Source: Clostridia bacterium
Lineage (GTDB): Bacteria; Bacillota; Clostridia; UMGS1810
Assembly: GCA_017549745.1 (NCBI GenBank)
Contig: JAFYUA010000259.1
Span: forward strand, 1-11,666
Direction: 5' to 3'
Length of the DNA stretch: 11,666 nt
A program made the position numbers and the translations under genes. Position 1 is the first letter of the stretch. Each line of letters starts with the position of its first letter. Below, one piece after another: positions 1-6,382 of this stretch. Below the pieces are notes generated by a model. It was not told the DNA's origin. It searched no databases and worked only from the letters and a program-made list of their open reading frames with translations.

Positions 1-161
1 AAAGAAAGCTTAATCTCACCGCACTGTACATAGCAGATTTCCCAGAAATCGTGGGTCTCTGCATATTCTGAATATTTGCCCTCAAAGTCAAGATATTCAA
101 GGGCTATGAGCTCTTTCACATCCACCACATTGAGTATCCTGTGACGAAGATAGGTTTTCAC
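1..161 (-). CDS. AraC-family transcriptional regulator, N-terminal fragment (cut by window edge)
   Basis: Only the first 53 codons are present; the gene continues beyond the left edge. The translation contains LEYLDFEGKYSEYAETHDFWEICYV split around residues 22-46, a pattern typical of the N-terminal cupin-like ligand-sensing half of AraC regulators (the 'H-x-F-W-E-I-x-Y-V-x-x-G' strand). I chose the GTG at 159-161 because an in-frame TGA lies three codons upstream and an AAGGATG ribosome-binding site sits about 8 bases before it; the frame has no ATG in that interval. A promoter at 187-215 and paired direct repeats at 232-288 lie directly upstream, so the gene is probably first in a leftward operon. 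The DNA-binding half is not visible, so the AraC call rests on the sensor domain. A plain cupin protein is the alternative. Confidence 0.7.
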   Translation of the reverse strand, partial: MKTYLRHRILNVVDVKELIALEYLDFEGKYSEYAETHDFWEICYVQCGEIKLS

Positions 162-186
162 TGCGCATCATCCTTACTATAGTTTC

Positions 187-215
187 ATTATAATAAAATA
201 CCCCATGATTGTAAA
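187..215 (-). promoter_or_regulatory. Sigma70-type promoter of the leftmost AraC gene
   Basis: Read on the minus strand, TTTACA (210-215) and TATAAT (187-192) are separated by exactly 17 bases. This gives 5/6 and 6/6 matches to the consensus. The start of transcription would be near 180, leaving a leader of about 20 bases before the GTG at 161. Confidence 0.7.
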
Positions 216-231
216 CCTAAAATGTTCTTTA

Positions 232-288
232 TATCATACCAAAATATTATCCAAAAATATTTTTATAGTATATTTTATCATACCAAAA
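232..288. repeat. Two 13-bp direct repeats, candidate AraC operator
   Basis: TATCATACCAAAA occurs at 232-244 and again, identical, at 276-288. The centre-to-centre distance is 44 bp, close to four helical turns. The nearer copy begins 16 bp upstream of the -35 box of the minus-strand promoter at 187-215. Spaced direct half-sites just upstream of -35 are typical of AraC-type activation, so this is a plausible binding site for the regulator encoded at 1-161. Which regulator binds is inference, and the sequence is AT-rich. Confidence 0.45.
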
Positions 289-312
289 AAAGAAAATAAA
301 GAGTTTTGCACA

Positions 313-351
313 ATAAAACCAGAGTAATCCGTAAGATTTCTCTGGTTTTAT
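313..351 (-). terminator. Hairpin terminator after the MBL-fold gene
   Basis: ATAAAACCAGAG (313-324) pairs perfectly with CTCTGGTTTTAT (340-351). After one mismatch, four more pairs (AATC/GATT) extend the stem to a 5-base loop. On the minus strand the stem ends in GGTTTTAT and is followed by a T-rich stretch. It lies about 70 bases past the stop codon of the gene at 420-1931 and would end that transcript. Confidence 0.75.
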
Positions 352-419
352 ATCTGATCTCTTTTGATTTTCCATGTGGATGCTTTAATGTTTGTTATGT
401 GTTATGTCTTTATAAACAA

Positions 420-1931
420 TTATGCATAATATACAGGCTCTTTAGCGCCTTTTATAATAACAGGTACATCACTTTTGAAATGAACGGTAAATTTTGTATC
501 ATTGGGTAAACCAAGCTTTTTGAGAGATGCGCGGTTAAATGGGAATGCATCAGGGTTTGCATCATTTGGATTTAAGAGATTCTTTTTTGATACTCTGTAT
601 GACGGTGCAATCACCTTGATTGATTTTACCATATTGTTTATGTCTTCAAAATATAAATCCACCAGTATGCTTGCATCCACTCCAAGGCAATTGATTATTG
701 TAAAATCGCAGTCTTTATCAGTCATATCATCAAAAAACCATGATTTCGCACCGAAGCTTTTTTCATATTTCTCTACATTGTCAAGTAGAATCTTTCGTCC
801 GTTTGTTCTGGGAGAGTGGGGGAGCTTTAATGTCAGATTTCCTTTGGTTGAGGTATAAAAATCCTGCACATTAAGATTATATATAAGATGTCTGTTTCGT
901 GAATGATATATGTTAATCTGCGCCTGGTATATTTCCTCCACAGGCACAATGCATGTGTGTGGGTCAATTAGGTCGTATGTGCGCTCGTCACCGCCGCAAA
1001 AACCATGATGGGGCACTTGCAAAATGTCTGATTTCAGATATTTCCCCCAACGCTTGGCAAGCGATGCAGGCTCAAAATAACCATCGGCACACCATAGGAT
1101 TGTCTGACCTTCAATTTCCATTCTGATGATAAGTGACATGGGGTTGAGATCTTGCATAGGCACAAAGAAAGTGTCATCAGGTGATGAAAGCACCTCAAGC
1201 TTTGCTGCGCCAATATCAAAAATCTGACCGGTGTGCGCTCTGTACACAGGTGCTTTGCTTTTTTGAACAGCCTCTTCAAAGCGATTGAGACATTCTATTT
1301 CGTTTTTAAGCCCCGGCATTCTCTCAAAGCTTTTATCATCAGTATCGGGGAAGTTGTATATGAATTTTTGGATTTCAACCTCGTCTGAATATTTTTTGTC
1401 AAATGCGAGATAGCATCTGTAGTGGTCAATGTGAGGGTGAGTCATTATCCATGCTGCCACAATAGGCTTTTTGTGAGGCGATTGTTCTCTCATTGCATCG
1501 ATTAGCTTGTCGGCATCTACTTCAAATTCCCAGCCGCCGTCAAATATGATAAATCTTCCGTCACAAAGCCTCAGAAGATATGACAAGCCATGGTCTTCGA
1601 GGTTAATCTGTGTAATCAGAGGTTGCACTTTCTCGGCGCACATCTCATCATCAAAGGTCCAATATGAAGAATTTAGCTCGGTCACTATTCTCAGTTGTTT
1701 TATAGTTGGATAATATGATGTCAGCACCATGCCGCCGTCTTTTTCAAACAACATGAATTTATTATCTGCAATTTCATAGCTTTTTTCAAGTATATAGCCC
1801 GCACAGGAAAGCTCAGTGCCATATCCTGAAAAATCGCTGTGCTCTATGTCGCCGTAGCTATACACATATGTATTTTTCCCTTCGTGCTCTTTGTAAATAA
1901 GTTTTCCAAATTTAATCTCGGGTATGTTCAT
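420..1931 (-). CDS. ComEC-like metallo-beta-lactamase-fold hydrolase
   Basis: The 503-residue protein has a clear MBL-fold core at about 103-375. The metal-binding motif THPHIDH is at 164-170, an N-x-x-S-L strand at 264-267, the bridging Asp in CADG at 283 and VPHHG at 306-310. This order (HxHxDH, N..SL, .(G/A)D, PHHG) matches the ComEC/Rec2-type branch, whose members hydrolyse phosphodiesters or unknown substrates. All metal ligands expected for that branch are present, so the protein is probably an active metallohydrolase. It has no membrane segments, unlike ComEC itself. About 100 residues in front and 120 behind the core match nothing I recognise. The ATG is one base after the stop of the SGNH gene, with GGAG lying inside that gene's last codons, so translation is coupled. 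The substrate is unknown; the neighbours suggest a modified carbohydrate. Confidence 0.8.
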   Translation of the reverse strand: MNIPEIKFGKLIYKEHEGKNTYVYSYGDIEHSDFSGYGTELSCAGYILEKSYEIADNKFMLFEKDGGMVLTSYYPTIKQLRIVTELNSSYWTFDDEMCAEKVQPLITQINLEDHGLSYLLRLCDGRFIIFDGGWEFEVDADKLIDAMREQSPHKKPIVAAWIMTHPHIDHYRCYLAFDKKYSDEVEIQKFIYNFPDTDDKSFERMPGLKNEIECLNRFEEAVQKSKAPVYRAHTGQIFDIGAAKLEVLSSPDDTFFVPMQDLNPMSLIIRMEIEGQTILWCADGYFEPASLAKRWGKYLKSDILQVPHHGFCGGDERTYDLIDPHTCIVPVEEIYQAQINIYHSRNRHLIYNLNVQDFYTSTKGNLTLKLPHSPRTNGRKILLDNVEKYEKSFGAKSWFFDDMTDKDCDFTIINCLGVDASILVDLYFEDINNMVKSIKVIAPSYRVSKKNLLNPNDANPDAFPFNRASLKKLGLPNDTKFTVHFKSDVPVIIKGAKEPVYYA

Positions 1932-1932
1932 T

Positions 1933-2655
1933 TTATTCTCCTACCTTAGCCACACATTTTTTTATTATTTGTATTGTTTCATCATCAATTTCTTCATCAA
2001 AATCATCAAATGTATTTGCTGATACATCAGCTTTTGTAAGCATCTTGTACCATATGAGTGCTGAGGCATATCTTCCTATGCCATACGACAGATGGAAGGT
2101 GTCTCTGTGAATAGGCGCCACGCCGTTTGAAATGAGCTCCTGCATCACCCTGCCCGATGGCACAATCAAATCTGCCCCTATTGCAGATGCTGCTTTTTCA
2201 TATGCTTTTTCAAGGTCGGCATACATGTCTTTTTGAAGCTCGTAGCCAAGCATATTACACAGTCTGTTGCTGCATTCTTCATATGACCATGTCTGATGGA
2301 TTATAAATTTAGCCTTAGGGCAGCATTTTTTTGCAAATTTGTGAAGCTCGGTGAGATATGGCTCATAGCTTTCGCTATCTGTGCATTTGTGACTTGCCTG
2401 CTGAAATGATATGTAGTCCCATTCACGGTTGGTGAGAGCTTGCTTTAATGTCACCTTAAAGTTGGTAAGCTCGCCGTTGTATTCAAGTTCATATTCGGCA
2501 CTGTCTGCCATCATGAATTGATAGTGCTGAGCAAGCGTACATCCACTCACATACAGATTGCACACATTCAGAAGAACACCATCGACTCTTGCTATACGGT
2601 GCAGATATCTGGTTGAATCCTGAGAAAAACTGTTTCCGATGCACAAAATGTTCAT
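1933..2655 (-). CDS. SGNH/GDSL-type hydrolase, DUF4886-like
   Basis: The protein opens with ILCIGNSFSQD, the GDSL-like block I of the DUF4886 branch of SGNH hydrolases, with the nucleophile Ser at residue 9 from the start chosen here. A typical 'NLYVSGCTLAQHYQ' block follows near residues 33-46, then 'WDYISFQQAS' near 79-88. The catalytic D-x-x-H pair sits in RDTFHLSY at Asp185 and His188. Family members are esterases or acyl-hydrolases, often on carbohydrate O-acetyl groups; the substrate here is unknown. An ATG two codons upstream (2659-2661) lies one base from the GGAGG at 2663-2667, too close to use. The second ATG (2653-2655) is 7 bases away and is preferred, giving 240 residues. The stop lies one base before the start of the MBL-fold gene. 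No signal peptide is seen, so the protein is probably intracellular. Confidence 0.82.
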   Translation of the reverse strand: MNILCIGNSFSQDSTRYLHRIARVDGVLLNVCNLYVSGCTLAQHYQFMMADSAEYELEYNGELTNFKVTLKQALTNREWDYISFQQASHKCTDSESYEPYLTELHKFAKKCCPKAKFIIHQTWSYEECSNRLCNMLGYELQKDMYADLEKAYEKAASAIGADLIVPSGRVMQELISNGVAPIHRDTFHLSYGIGRYASALIWYKMLTKADVSANTFDDFDEEIDDETIQIIKKCVAKVGE

Positions 2656-2662
2656 ATTCATT

Positions 2663-2667
2663 CCTCC
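2663..2667 (-). promoter_or_regulatory. Ribosome-binding site that fixes the SGNH start
   Basis: A perfect GGAGG lies 7 bases before the ATG at 2653-2655 but only one base before the ATG at 2659-2661, which favours the downstream start. It begins only four bases after the hairpin at 2672-2712 ends, so folding of that hairpin could affect access to it. Confidence 0.7.
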
Positions 2668-2671
2668 GTTT

Positions 2672-2712
2672 GAAAAATCACTGCCATTGTATCATATGGC
2701 GGTGATTTTTTC
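2672..2712 (-). terminator. Intra-operon hairpin terminator or attenuator
   Basis: GAAAAATCACTGCCAT (2672-2687) pairs with ATGGCGGTGATTTTTTC (2696-2712), with one G-T pair and one unpaired base, around an 8-base loop. On the minus strand the stem ends in GTGATTTTTC, so it has the GC-rich stem and T run of an intrinsic terminator. It starts 7 bases after the stop of the TIM-barrel gene. No space remains for a promoter between it and the SGNH ribosome-binding site. The two downstream genes must therefore depend on read-through or on a promoter inside the preceding gene. Confidence 0.7.
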
Positions 2713-2718
2713 AATATC

Positions 2719-4788
2719 TTATTCAAACTCTACATCAAAGATCGCAACTCCGCAAGGGGGAACTTTGGCAATGAATCCTTCGGGTTTTTGGTTTCTTTCC
2801 ATGCCAATGAGTATAGAGTCTGCTTTGGCACCGTCGAGCTTTTGCGCATTGGGGTCTGGCGGATACACAAATCTCACCGGCATAACGGGATATTTGCTCA
2901 CTGCCTTGACTGATTTCACAGCTTTAGTGCACATGATTTTGCTTCTCTTATATTGGTTCACTCTGTTATACACATACACTCTGTACTTGCCATCTTTCAT
3001 AATCATTGGCAAAAGCTGAGCATCATTTGATGCAAACGGCGAAGTGCTGGCAGCATTGATGACCTTTGCACATACCTTCCAGAATTCTTCCGACACTCCT
3101 CTGAAGAGCATGTGTGTGATAAAGAATGAAGGATCGTCCCATTTTGCAGCATCAGTGCACTCGCAGATTTTTTCTCCGCTGATTTCGGTTTCGATACCGT
3201 CAAATGCAGAAGCATCTGCGTTGACTACAAACACGCAAAGCTCATATGTTGCAAGGCTGTCTTTTATGCATATGTCGCATTTGATGCCCGATTTTTCAAT
3301 GTATTCATATGGTGCAATGCCCACCACGGGAGCTTTTTTGTATGCAAGGATTGCCTTTTGCTCATCTTCGCTCATGAGGTCAAAGTTTGGCGCAATTATT
3401 GCAGTGCTGAGTTTGTCTATATCCTCCACTCTTGCCACTGCACCAATCGATGCATTGCGGTTTTTGAGCTCATACATCAGCTTGTGAGTAGATGCGCGGC
3501 GGGTGTTTATATACTGCGTGAGCATTGCATTGTATTCATTGTCAGACCATATCAAAGTAGGGCAGAGCACCTCTTGGGGCAGGTCTTTGTATGCCAAGGT
3601 GGCGCGCTCTCTGATGGCAGTCCATTCATCCTCAGTGATACCGTCGCCCAAAGTCACCATATATCCGTTTATCGAATTGTGGTAGCCGTCTTTGTCTTTT
3701 CGATATACCGAGGCCTGAGCATGCATGGTTCTGTCGAGTCTTGTGGGAGCGTGATGCAAAATATCCCATTCCTCGGTGCAGTCTTTTACTCCGAGAAGAG
3801 CAAGCAGCTTGTCATCGGGTGAATATGCATTCATGAGCTGAGCCATAGTGATGAACTTGTTGAATACATCACCCTGCTCACCCAAAAGCTCTGTGCCGTC
3901 ACACACTGCCTCTGCCACAAATATGTCCACTCCTGCTTTGTAGAGCTTTTTGTAGTCTATACCATATCTGTACAGAGCCTCAAACGGGTCGGCGCACCAA
4001 GCGTTATTTATCATAATCTTTTTGCCTTTTGCACGCAGTGCAGTAGCAATCTTACCCCAGAACTTTTCCCATCTCCACACATAGAATTCTATCCATTCCT
4101 GGCGCAGAGTATGCCATATCCATTCGTGGCGTGCATCTATGTCGGATTGCTCATCAAAGCCAAGTCTTGCTTTGATTTCATCGGGGTACTCAATATGAGA
4201 ATGTGTCACAAACTGATCAAGCATATCTGCCGAAAAATCGCCATTGCATATTGAATGCTCGGGCGGACAGAAAAAGTCTGACACATGAAGTCCTGCAAAA
4301 CCGTAGTCATCGAGAGCTTTCACTATTTTGTCACAGAAGAAATCCTCGTAATATGTACCATCGGCAAAACGCTTGAGCACATTGAGGTTCATTCTGCCGT
4401 TGCAACCGAAAGACAAAAGCTCGCTATGGTCACTTTCCCATTCATAGTGGCGTGTGTTGTCAAGATACACACCCATTATACCCAGATATGCATCAATTCC
4501 GCGTTCTGCGAGCTTTTGGGCAAGTGTGCGCAAATCATAGTTTGTCCATGGTTGTCTTTCTCTGAATTCGTTTGCCGGCACTCCGTAGTATGAGCAGTTG
4601 TCAGGATGGAGCACAAACTCCTTGTCCATGCCTTCGTGCTGGTTCACGATGTCTGAGTGAAATAAAAACACCGACATACTCTCGGGGATAAATCCTGCTT
4701 TGTCAAGGTATTCACCCACACCTTTGTCCTCTTGGTACTTGTCGAAGCCGATAAGCGGCATCCATATGCTGTGTCTGCTTTTTTCCAT
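2719..4788 (-). CDS. Putative TIM-barrel glycoside hydrolase-like protein, family unassigned
   Basis: The 689-residue protein looks like a multidomain intracellular glycosidase but I cannot place it in a family. Residues about 80-330 read as a (beta/alpha)8 barrel. Strand ends carry 'YLGIMGVYLDN' (101-111), 'FAGLHVSDFFCPP' (164-176), 'KKIMINNAWCADP' (256-268) and 'VDIFVAEAVCDG' (287-298). Asp171 and Glu293 lie at strand ends and are candidate catalytic acids. Residues about 440-510 resemble a flavodoxin/amidotransferase-like domain of the kind found in GH42 trimerisation regions ('IIAPNFDLMSEDEQKAILAY', 464-483). The last 90 residues look like a small beta-sandwich. There is no signal peptide. 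An AAAGGA site lies about 9 bases before the ATG. The gene starts 16 bases after the AraC gene ends, so the two form one transcript and the regulator probably senses its substrate or product. A catalytically inactive barrel cannot be excluded. Confidence 0.6.
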   Translation of the reverse strand: MEKSRHSIWMPLIGFDKYQEDKGVGEYLDKAGFIPESMSVFLFHSDIVNQHEGMDKEFVLHPDNCSYYGVPANEFRERQPWTNYDLRTLAQKLAERGIDAYLGIMGVYLDNTRHYEWESDHSELLSFGCNGRMNLNVLKRFADGTYYEDFFCDKIVKALDDYGFAGLHVSDFFCPPEHSICNGDFSADMLDQFVTHSHIEYPDEIKARLGFDEQSDIDARHEWIWHTLRQEWIEFYVWRWEKFWGKIATALRAKGKKIMINNAWCADPFEALYRYGIDYKKLYKAGVDIFVAEAVCDGTELLGEQGDVFNKFITMAQLMNAYSPDDKLLALLGVKDCTEEWDILHHAPTRLDRTMHAQASVYRKDKDGYHNSINGYMVTLGDGITEDEWTAIRERATLAYKDLPQEVLCPTLIWSDNEYNAMLTQYINTRRASTHKLMYELKNRNASIGAVARVEDIDKLSTAIIAPNFDLMSEDEQKAILAYKKAPVVGIAPYEYIEKSGIKCDICIKDSLATYELCVFVVNADASAFDGIETEISGEKICECTDAAKWDDPSFFITHMLFRGVSEEFWKVCAKVINAASTSPFASNDAQLLPMIMKDGKYRVYVYNRVNQYKRSKIMCTKAVKSVKAVSKYPVMPVRFVYPPDPNAQKLDGAKADSILIGMERNQKPEGFIAKVPPCGVAIFDVEFE

Positions 4789-4804
4789 TTTTGATTGTCC
4801 TTTC

Positions 4805-5785
4805 TCAATTTTCTGATTTCCTATATTCCGACGGAGTCTGACCTACATTCTTTTTGAAGATAGATATAAAGTAATTGTAACTGTTAAAGCCCGATGCATA
4901 GCAAGTGTCTGTTACATTATGTCCGTTTTTCAGCATGTATTTTGCATGCGAGAGCTTTTGGTTGTTGATATATTCAATAGGCGTTGTGCCGAGTGTGTTT
5001 CTGAAAAGTCTGCAAAGGTATGACACACTAATGTGACAATGCTCTGCAATTTTCTTGGTGTCATCAAGCGAAAGATAATTTTCTGAAATATATTTGAGTG
5101 CAGTTTTGAGAGTATGGGGGATTTTGTGATCGCTGTTTTCGTTTTTTCTGTCGGCAAAAGCATCACTCACAAGCGCGCATATCTGCACAAGCCTTGAATA
5201 TATTAAGAAATCAGCATGATTGGGTTTGCGTTCTATGATTGACTCGATTTTCTCAAGTCCCTGAAACATTTTGGTCATTGCCTGATGCCCAAGCGATATC
5301 AGATTGCTTTGACCTGCTTCTCTTTCAAAAAATAAGTTGTAAAACGGCGAACCCTCAGGGATGTTTTCAAAAAACTCAGGTGGAAAATCTATCTCATAGT
5401 AATCAACATTCGACAACGCATAAAAAAACGAATTGTATCCCTCACCGCTTCGTATGGTGATTACATTGCCGCACACTGGCGCGCACATGTTGTCTTCAAT
5501 AAGAAAATTGAACTTGCCTTCAATGAAGATGTACATTTTGCAATAGTCGTGGGTCTTTTTGTCATACCCGTAAAATCCATCAGAATCGCCGTGCCAGTGC
5601 ACATAGTGTCTGAAAATGACGGGGGTTTTGGCATCCTTGCAATATGAATACAAAGCGCATCTTGAGGTTGTGCGGCTGATATCGATGGTCTGTTTAAATG
5701 CGGTTAGGTTGCTCTGAAAGCTACTATTAAGCTCTCGATAATTTGTGCGAATATCTTTATTTAGGTTTTTATTGCATTTGTCCAT
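4805..5785 (-). CDS. AraC-family transcriptional regulator
   Basis: The 326-residue protein has the standard two-part design. The N-terminal sensor (about 45-200) includes a cupin-like stretch ('MYIFIEGKFNFLIEDN', 84-99). The C-terminal AraC DNA-binding domain spans about 224-326. Its first helix-turn-helix is near 241-262 ('KKIAEHCHISVSYLCRLF') and its second near 290-312 ('VTDTCYASGFNSYNYFISIF'), closing with the family signature GQTPSEYRK. The ATG is preceded by GGAG 9 bases away and by a very good promoter at 5812-5839. The gene is first in a leftward operon with the TIM-barrel protein 16 bases downstream. It most likely activates this operon in response to a carbohydrate. The ligand is unknown. 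Confidence 0.92.
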   Translation of the reverse strand: MDKCNKNLNKDIRTNYRELNSSFQSNLTAFKQTIDISRTTSRCALYSYCKDAKTPVIFRHYVHWHGDSDGFYGYDKKTHDYCKMYIFIEGKFNFLIEDNMCAPVCGNVITIRSGEGYNSFFYALSNVDYYEIDFPPEFFENIPEGSPFYNLFFEREAGQSNLISLGHQAMTKMFQGLEKIESIIERKPNHADFLIYSRLVQICALVSDAFADRKNENSDHKIPHTLKTALKYISENYLSLDDTKKIAEHCHISVSYLCRLFRNTLGTTPIEYINNQKLSHAKYMLKNGHNVTDTCYASGFNSYNYFISIFKKNVGQTPSEYRKSEN

Positions 5786-5811
5786 GATTTATCGCTCCTT
5801 CCTCTATATTT

Positions 5812-5839
5812 AATATAACAGAATAAACCTTTTTGTCAA
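5812..5839 (-). promoter_or_regulatory. Sigma70-type promoter of the AraC/TIM-barrel operon
   Basis: Read on the minus strand, TTGACA (5834-5839) is a perfect -35 and TATATT (5812-5817) a 5/6 match to -10, separated by 16 bases. Transcription would start near 5805, about 20 bases before the ATG at 5785. This is one of the strongest-looking promoters in the window. Confidence 0.75.
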
Positions 5840-6032
5840 TATAATTTATTGTCTGCATTTTATCATATATAAGAAACTTTGTCTTAATGAATTTTTGCAT
5901 GAATATACATTTTTTTGAACTGATGATATGTCTTTGGTTAATTCTTTCATATTGTCTGATTGACAATTGCGTAAATTTGCCAATGGGATTTCTTGCTGTT
6001 CAAAATTAAATAACTATTGTGTAAAATCATGT

Positions 6033-6061
6033 AAGACAATAATGCTCTTTTGGTTTATTAT
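6033..6061 (+). promoter_or_regulatory. Possible promoter for the GH20 gene
   Basis: AAGACA (6033-6038) and TATTAT (6056-6061) are 17 bases apart and match the sigma70 consensus at 4/6 and 5/6. If used, the GH20 transcript would carry a leader of about 315 bases. I found no better promoter nearer the gene, but the region is AT-rich and chance matches are easy. Confidence 0.35.
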
Positions 6062-6101
6062 AGAAATATAACAAGTTATTGTGACGAAAGGAAAGTTTTT
6101 T

Positions 6102-6128
6102 ATGATAAAATATATGATATTGCTATAG
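6102..6128 (+). other. Possible 8-codon leader peptide or start of a decayed gene
   Basis: ATG at 6102 is preceded at good spacing by AAAGGAAAG (about 6087-6095) and opens a frame reading MIKYMILL before TAG at 6126-6128. A different frame then stays open from 6118 to the TGA at 6211-6213 and reads like protein in places (for example YDKWIEIVRVLMRDILENS) but has no start codon at its head. Either a short leader peptide in the GH20 5' leader or a frameshifted relic would fit. It may also be chance. Confidence 0.2.
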
Positions 6129-6249
6129 AGAAAAAACAAATTATTACGATAAATGGATAGAAATTGTGCGAGTGCTTATGAGAGATATTTTGGAAAATTC
6201 AGCAGATAAGTGATAAGTAAAATACATCATTCAAATACTATTTGTAACA

Positions 6250-6271
6250 ACATTTTGAAAATCGAAAATGT
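6250..6271. repeat. Short inverted repeat upstream of the GH20 gene
   Basis: ACATTTT (6250-6256) and AAAATGT (6265-6271) form 7-bp arms around an 8-base spacer. It could be an operator for a dimeric regulator acting on the GH20 gene, about 110 bases before its start. The low complexity of the arms keeps confidence low. Confidence 0.3.
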
Positions 6272-6382
6272 AATACTGTTTCATCCATTTGGAGTAAAAG
6301 CCATACACATAAAACTTAAAATTAATCTCTTTTATTCACAGATGAGGAACCAGTGAAATGACAGAAATCAAAGGAGTACCAA

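Larger units (their letters stand above)
5840..6382. other. Divergent AT-rich control region between the AraC operon and the GH20 gene
   Basis: This stretch lies between two genes reading away from each other and holds no convincing gene. It contains a repeated ATTG(C/T)GTAAA element at 5966-5975 and 6016-6025 (50 bp apart). It also holds a possible plus-strand promoter at 6033-6061, a ribosome-binding site with an 8-codon open frame at 6102-6128, and an inverted repeat at 6250-6271. The ribosome-binding site of the GH20 gene (GGAG, 6373-6376) lies at its right end. An 11-bp element ATTTTATCATA at 5857-5867 also occurs at 272-282 upstream of the leftmost AraC gene. Confidence 0.6.

Noticed and set aside
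390..406. Short direct repeat GTTATGTGTTATGT near the end of the MBL-fold gene
   Set aside because: Too short and AT-rich to separate from chance, and it lies in a 3' untranslated stretch.
306..509. Plus-strand open frame of 67 codons beginning MHNKTRV
   Set aside because: It runs through the terminator hairpin at 313-351 and then antisense into the end of the MBL-fold gene, and has no ribosome-binding site.
5769..5966. Minus-strand open frame of 65 codons upstream of the AraC gene
   Set aside because: It covers the promoter at 5812-5839 and the AraC ribosome-binding site, overlaps the AraC start in another frame, and reads like random AT-rich translation.
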